Position numbers and translations under genes: made by a program. This document shows positions 59,030 through 64,000 of a DNA stretch of 64,000 nt, piece by piece. How positions within the stretch are numbered: the first letter of the stretch is position 1; each line of letters starts with the position of its first letter. Under the pieces are notes generated by a model. The model ran no database searches. It worked only from the letters and a program-made list of their open reading frames with translations, and had not been told where the DNA came from. The stretch comes from Mytilisepta virgata (Eukaryota > Mollusca > Bivalvia > Mytilida > Mytilidae), in the NCBI GenBank assembly GCA_028015205.1, contig CM051516.1, positions 57,044,230 through 57,108,229 of the forward strand. The letters are read 5' to 3'.

Positions 59030-60335
59030 TAGCCATGTTGATGGTATTTCGTCTACCGAAAAATAGCTTGACAAAAAAATCTGTACCGAAACCAATCAAA
59101 GAAAAGGTTTTCGAATTACTCAAATTATATAAGAATTATATGATCATTTACATCATGATGCCATAAAATGTAAATAGATATCCAGCATTTATCTGCCTAA
59201 GGGGTATATACAATACATACATGTAGTTTGCATGTTGCGAAACAGCTCATACGACAACATAATACAATTATATCTATATTATTATAACTACATTTAGCAC
59301 ATACTTACAACTTCTCGTCCAATCAAATATCTAGAATTTGCCTTCTAATTTTCATAGTACATACTTTTTCCGTGTACTAAGTAACTACGCATGAATGACC
59401 ACAAGGGTAAGATTTCATTGTATCGTAATCAAGATATTAAAACAAAAATTGCCACTGGCTATTTTGAAATAAAATGCTGTGTTCCAAATTAGATTAAATA
59501 GTTCGTAATATAGTTTTCACATTGATTTTTAAATATCCTACTATTAAAATCTTTGGCTCTAAAAAAATGTTTTTGACGATTGCAAGTTTCTTTCATTTAA
59601 ATAAAGAGTAACAAATATGGTTCTTTATATCTTGATTATATCTTGATTAGAGTACAACGTCATCTTAACCCCCCCCCCCCCCCCGGATCCGCCACTGCAT
59701 TCTATCTATCTATATGTTTCAGATTTATAATAGCTTTAGTTTTACTGTGAAATTGAAAAATGTTTTCAAGACATGTAAAGCTTCCACTGCAATCTAATTA
59801 TTGCCTGCTTTTGGTCAATTTATTTTGTCATCTAACCATGTAAACTAAAAGAAGTACATGTATAATAAAACACCGCTTTATACCGATAAACATACTTACA
59901 CCAGCAGCTACCATCTTTTCATTCTGGAGTCAAGGGCCTTTTGAAATCACATATTTTACTATAACAAAATGAAGAGTTATTTTCTCCCGAGGAAATTCAA
60001 GGATTTCGGATAGTTCTATTTTGGATTTTGTTTTGATAATTCGCAACTGTAAATATTATTATCTGTACTACGTATTGAGTTAAAGTAATCTTGATTTTGT
60101 GTATCCTGCCACCCATTTTCAAAATGCACATTTAGACAAAGAACTGTTTAATATTCATTGTGACCAGGCCTGAACATCCCCTCTGGCCATTGACAGTACT
60201 GATAAGATTGAAAACAGTTCACAACACGAAAGATTAAATTGGACTTTGTACCCGTAGTAAATACAGCTGATTCATAGTAAACACATAGTAAATATAACCC
60301 TGTGACCTTTTGTCCCAACTAATCAGAAGCCAGCT
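59030..60335. other. Non-coding; possible LINE 5' region near the end
   Basis: No gene recognised. A poly-C run of about 17 lies near 59668-59686. The last few hundred bases may be the 5'UTR of the LINE that follows; its start cannot be placed. Confidence 0.35.
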
Positions 60336-61355
60336 ATGTCTTTGAATGAAACTTCTTCTCTCATAGCGGAAAGTAGGAAAATTGTGGAGGCGGCCCACGA
60401 TGAAAACCCTGGTTCGAATGTTATTCTTAACATGATACTACAAATAGTAACAAACATAGAATCTAGAATGAAAAGAATGGAATCTAATCTAGATAAACGT
60501 GTTGAAGAGCTAAAACATTCCATTTTATCTGTGTCATCCAGGGTCACAGAATTAGAAAAACAAACAAGTGAGGTAAAAAGTAAAGTTTCTGAATGTGAGA
60601 TTAGCTGCCAAGGAGTGAGTAATCTTTTCGACCAAGCTGACAAGCATATTAAAAGAAATACAAGAAACATTATTCATCAAGACATGAGAATTAAAAAACT
60701 AGAAGAATCTCCAGTCATTCAGCCAGTCGTTCAGCCAGTGGTTGAGTCTGCAGTATTACAAACTCTAAAGTCTTCTATTTGTAAAATAGAAGATACAGTT
60801 GTTGACTTGCAGTGTCGTTCTATGAAGAACAATCTAGTGTTTACCAATTTAGCTGAGCAGAAAACAGAAGATGTCGAACAGAAGCTCCGTTGCTTTATAT
60901 ATGAGCAGCTAGGTATAAAGCACCATATTGAGTTTGGGAACGTGCACAGGTTTGGTAAGCGCTTCAATAATAAACCAAAACCTATTGTTGCAAGGTTCCT
61001 TTACCACAAGGATTTGAGGCTGGTATTGGATAATGCTAAGTGGTTAAAAGACACACCATTTGGTATCCATGAACAATTTCCGCTAGTAGTTGAGAATCGC
61101 CGTAAAAAGCTATATCCTGCGCAAAAAGAAGCAAGACGAAACGGTAAAGAGACTGTACTAGTTAGAGACAAGCTCTTTATAGACGGCAAGTTGTATCAAC
61201 CACCAGACGAACAAACAACAAACACTAGGACACATCAGACATTTAGCTATCGTGATACGCTATTAAAAACACCAAAAGAACACGAGAGGCCTTTTAAAAG
61301 ACAGCGACCCAGTTCGGACTCTTCACCTCAGGCTAGTGGGACAAATAGTGACTAG
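60336..61355 (+). CDS. LINE ORF1p (coiled coil, RRM-like, CTD)
   Basis: 339 aa, intact, from the first ATG of the frame. Residues about 40-125 are heptad-rich coiled coil (trimerisation in L1-type ORF1p). From 163, MKNNLVFTNLAEQ starts an RRM-like domain. The HRFGKR and KPIVARFLYHKD segments, then FPLVVENRRKKLYPAQKEAR and VRDKLFIDGKLYQPP, match the C-terminal RNA-binding region of this ORF1p family. The role is RNA binding and chaperoning in the retrotransposition particle. The tail after 285 is basic and low-complexity. ORF2 starts about 100 bp later. Confidence 0.8.
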   Translation: MSLNETSSLIAESRKIVEAAHDENPGSNVILNMILQIVTNIESRMKRMESNLDKRVEELKHSILSVSSRVTELEKQTSEVKSKVSECEISCQGVSNLFDQADKHIKRNTRNIIHQDMRIKKLEESPVIQPVVQPVVESAVLQTLKSSICKIEDTVVDLQCRSMKNNLVFTNLAEQKTEDVEQKLRCFIYEQLGIKHHIEFGNVHRFGKRFNNKPKPIVARFLYHKDLRLVLDNAKWLKDTPFGIHEQFPLVVENRRKKLYPAQKEARRNGKETVLVRDKLFIDGKLYQPPDEQTTNTRTHQTFSYRDTLLKTPKEHERPFKRQRPSSDSSPQASGTNSD

Positions 61356-61458
61356 GAGAGCCGTGGGGGTGAACAGCTAATTGAAAATATTATATGTAAC
61401 AACGACTATGTAAATAATGAGAAAAAAAAATGTGTTAAGTTAAATATAAATTCTGTTA

Positions 61459-64000
61459 ATGACACTAAAAAAAATACAATTAAACTCAGGTGTAAATGCA
61501 ACATATTTTAAGAGTGAAAATAGTATATGTATTAATAATTCTTTGAATGAAAATGCGAAAACTACATGCAACTATATACTATCTGATCATATAGAATTAG
61601 AAAATGCTGAAGAAAAATACCATGAATGTATCTTTGCTTTTTATCAGAATAGTTCTAGAACAAAATTTGATAATGTGATTTTTAGTTCACCGAATGATGA
61701 AAATTTACATGATTATTTTTTAGTTTTAAATGCTGTATGTGAATATCAAAATGTTACATATGAATTTTATGCAAACATTCTTAATAATAATAAGATAGAA
61801 AGTATGGAGGAAACAAGTCACGAAGGTGTTGATTTAGATTTGAATGTCTCTAATTATACTGAATGTAATAGTGATACTGGTAGTGCATGTGTTAATACAT
61901 GTAGTAGTGTGGATAGTTCTTTTAATAGAAATCTAAGTTCAGCCCCTGTAAATATCGTATGTCTGAATTGTTGTGGGATTAGGACCCGTCTTAACTATCC
62001 GGAATTTGGTAGCATGATACAAAAACATGATATAATCTGCTTGGTAGAAACTAAAACCGATGATCTTGACTCCATACATCTTTCAGGATACCAATTCAAA
62101 ATGAAAAATAGAAAAAAGATCGCAAATAGACGGTCTGGTGGTATTATGGTTGGGTACAAGAATGAACTGTCTAATATGATAGAATTTAAAAACACTGACT
62201 GTAAATATGTGTTCTGGTTCAAATGCGATGGTAAATTATTTCAGTTAGATCAACCGGTAATATTTGGAGTTGTTTATATTCCTCCAGAATACACCAAATA
62301 CACTTCTGATGAAGCATTTACTGAAATTGAAAGAGAGTATCTATCTTTTTAAAATACTACAAAATATATCTGTTTATTAGGGGATTTTAATGCCAGAACA
62401 GGTACAGACACTGATTTTGTAGAACTAAATGACAGAGAACATGGGGATAATAATATTACGGAATTTGTTGATAATGATATAAATATATTAAAATCTTTAT
62501 CGTACCCTGTACATAGAAATAGTATGGACGGTGACAAAAACTTGCATGGTAATCTTCTGCTAAACCTATGTAAGAGTAACAAACTCTTTATTGTAAACGA
62601 TAGAGTGGGCGGTGATAAAGATATTGGAAAATTTACTTGTAGAGACTCTAGCATAGTAGATTATTGTATATGTTCTGCACAGTTACTTAGATCTGTTGTA
62701 TATTTTGATGTATTGGAGACTAGTAAGTTACTGTCGGATGTTCATTCGCCTCTTTGCTTGTCTATTCTTAGTGAAAATGATTTTGCAGATATGGTAGATT
62801 ATAAAGATGAGGGTAAAGCTACAGTCAACGATGTCTTAAGAATTAAAAAGTGGGACCCTTCAAAATATATAGATTTTCTTAACAATATCGATGTTGTAAA
62901 AGTGATAGAGTTGGAATCTAAACTTAGTGTAGTCAATGGTAATGTAAGTGATATAAATCAAATATCAGTTGATGCCTTATTAGACGAGTTATGTGGAATT
63001 TTTATTTCATCTGGAAAGGATACTTTCGGTACAACACCCATTAAAAGTAGTAACCCCAAAAAACATAAGAGAGATAATAAACCATGGTTCGATGTGGATT
63101 GTAAATTCGCCCGTAAGAATTATCGTAAACTTAAGAGAAAATTTAAAACCAATAGATCTCGCAATAATTATAATAATATGAAACAAGCGGAAAAAGGTTA
63201 TAAAAAGACTATGGATGAAAAATATAAGTTGTATTGTAAAAATGTGACAAAAAATATCATCGATATGAAGTCTAACAATTCGAAAGAATTCTGGAAGTTT
63301 CTGAAAAATGCTAAAAAGAAATATCAACCAAACATAGACATTTCCAAACTTTATGAATTTTTCAAAAATTTGAATACCGCTCCTCAGTATGATGACGGAG
63401 ATGAATTACCCGATATCGATAATCCTGAATTAGATCGTATTAATAACGAACTTAATTCATACATTACAAAAGACGAAATTTATAATTGTATAAAAAAACT
63501 TAAGAATGACAAGGCTTGTGGAGAAGATCAAGTCGTTAATGAATATATAAAATCCACATCGGATCAGTTTATTGGAATATATGAAAAACTTTTTAATATC
63601 ATATTTGACACAGGATTGATCCCCAGCAGTTGGGTTATTGGAACCATAAAACCAATTTATAAAAATAAGGGTAATTTCAATGACCCGAAGAATTACAGAC
63701 CAATCACTATTGTAAGTTGTCTGGGAAAACTTTTCACTTCTGTTTTGTGTAATAGACTAAATGAATTTTCAAATGAGTACAGCATTATAAAAGAAAATCA
63801 ATGTGGATTTCGTCAAAACTATTCAACTCTTGACAATATATTTACTTTGTATGTATTTTTTGATATTATGAAATATAAGAAAAAGAAAATGTATTCTGCT
63901 TTTATCGATTTTGAAAAGGCCTTCGATACTGTGTGGAGAGAGGGCCTTTTCCACAAAATGTTGCTAAATAATATTCATGGTAAAATGTACAATGTGATTT
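61459..64000 (+). pseudogene. LINE ORF2 (endonuclease-RT), one in-frame stop, 3' end outside
   Basis: The first 163 residues are an acidic, non-conserved region. From about 164 the APE-type endonuclease begins: LNCCG, LVETK, RRSGGIMVGY and GVVYIPPE precede an in-frame TAA (62350-62352); LLGDFNAR, DYC and SDVHSPL follow in the same frame. Reverse transcriptase follows: NYRPITIVSCLGKLF, QCGFRQNYSTLDN and AFIDFEKAFDTVW (motif A, near residue 814). The window ends before the catalytic YxDD. Apart from the one stop, the frame stays open for about 850 codons, so the lesion looks recent, or it is an assembly or allelic difference. Confidence 0.8.

Larger units (their letters stand above)
60336..64000 (+). 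mobile_element. APE-type non-LTR retrotransposon (LINE), 5' part
   Basis: ORF1 and ORF2 lie in order on one strand. ORF2 carries an apurinic-type endonuclease followed by reverse transcriptase, then runs off the window. The clade cannot be fixed without a search; ORF1 of the coiled-coil/RRM type plus APE endonuclease excludes R2-type elements. Confidence 0.85.

Noticed and set aside
60323..61189. Minus-strand frames over LINE ORF1
   Set aside because: Shadows of the sense ORF1.

Overview
The window is animal (eukaryotic) DNA: AT-rich, intron-containing genes separated by dense interspersed repeats. It most resembles a bivalve mollusc, probably a mussel (Mytilus-like). The basis is recalled family resemblance, not a search: many dispersed elements with 150-170 bp tandem cores like the bivalve 'pearl' type, a mussel-type interspersed repeat at 52747-52985, and TTAGGG-type repeats.

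Region 1 (1-25 kb) holds two conserved host genes. An ALKBH3-type DNA/RNA demethylase lies on the minus strand (seven exons, 7090-13909, 277 aa, all catalytic residues present). A BORCS5/myrlysin lysosome-positioning gene lies on the plus strand (three coding exons, 16146-19160, 229 aa). Their introns and flanks carry MITEs with readable target-site duplications (hAT-like, Harbinger-like, pogo-like), a tRNA-derived SINE and several satellites. Two BORCS5 repeats are built from splice signals: a duplicated 3' splice acceptor plus exon start, and a 28-bp array of consensus 5' splice donors.

Region 2 (26831-42244) is the outstanding object: a 15.4-kb nearly perfect palindrome with AG...CT ends and a 6-bp target-site duplication (AAGATA). 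It sits inside a ~528-bp hAT-like MITE (8-bp duplication AGATAAAT), which sits inside one copy of a duplicated genomic segment. Both empty sites are readable in this window (8236-8260 on the minus strand; 45886-45893), so the junctions are exact. From the outer end inward each ~7.7-kb arm has: a promoter-like array of ETS, CRE, NRF1, E2F and E-box motifs; a 31-bp minisatellite; two PC4-like ssDNA-binding domains separated by one in-frame TAG; five CCAAT boxes plus a TATA box; a short ORF with a Bcl-2 BH1-like motif behind its own TATA box; two same-frame ORFs joined by TAAATG, one with a CxxC...CxxC zinc-binding pattern; YY1-like repeats; TTAGGG-type telomeric repeats; and an imperfect central hairpin. 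All recognised genes read outward from the centre. I see no integrase, transposase, polymerase or capsid gene. My inference is a non-autonomous, possibly virus-derived (Polinton-like) inverted-dimer element.

Region 3 (42-60 kb) is repeat-rich. Two pairs of segmental duplications dominate: 26396-45350 versus 45710-48100, and 48640-51322 versus 51893-59025. Each copy of the second pair carries a short exon encoding a signal-peptide-like sequence. Insertions in one copy have empty sites in the other.

Region 4 (60.3-64 kb) is the 5' part of an APE-type LINE: intact ORF1, then an ORF2 with endonuclease and reverse-transcriptase domains, interrupted by one in-frame TAA and cut off by the window end.
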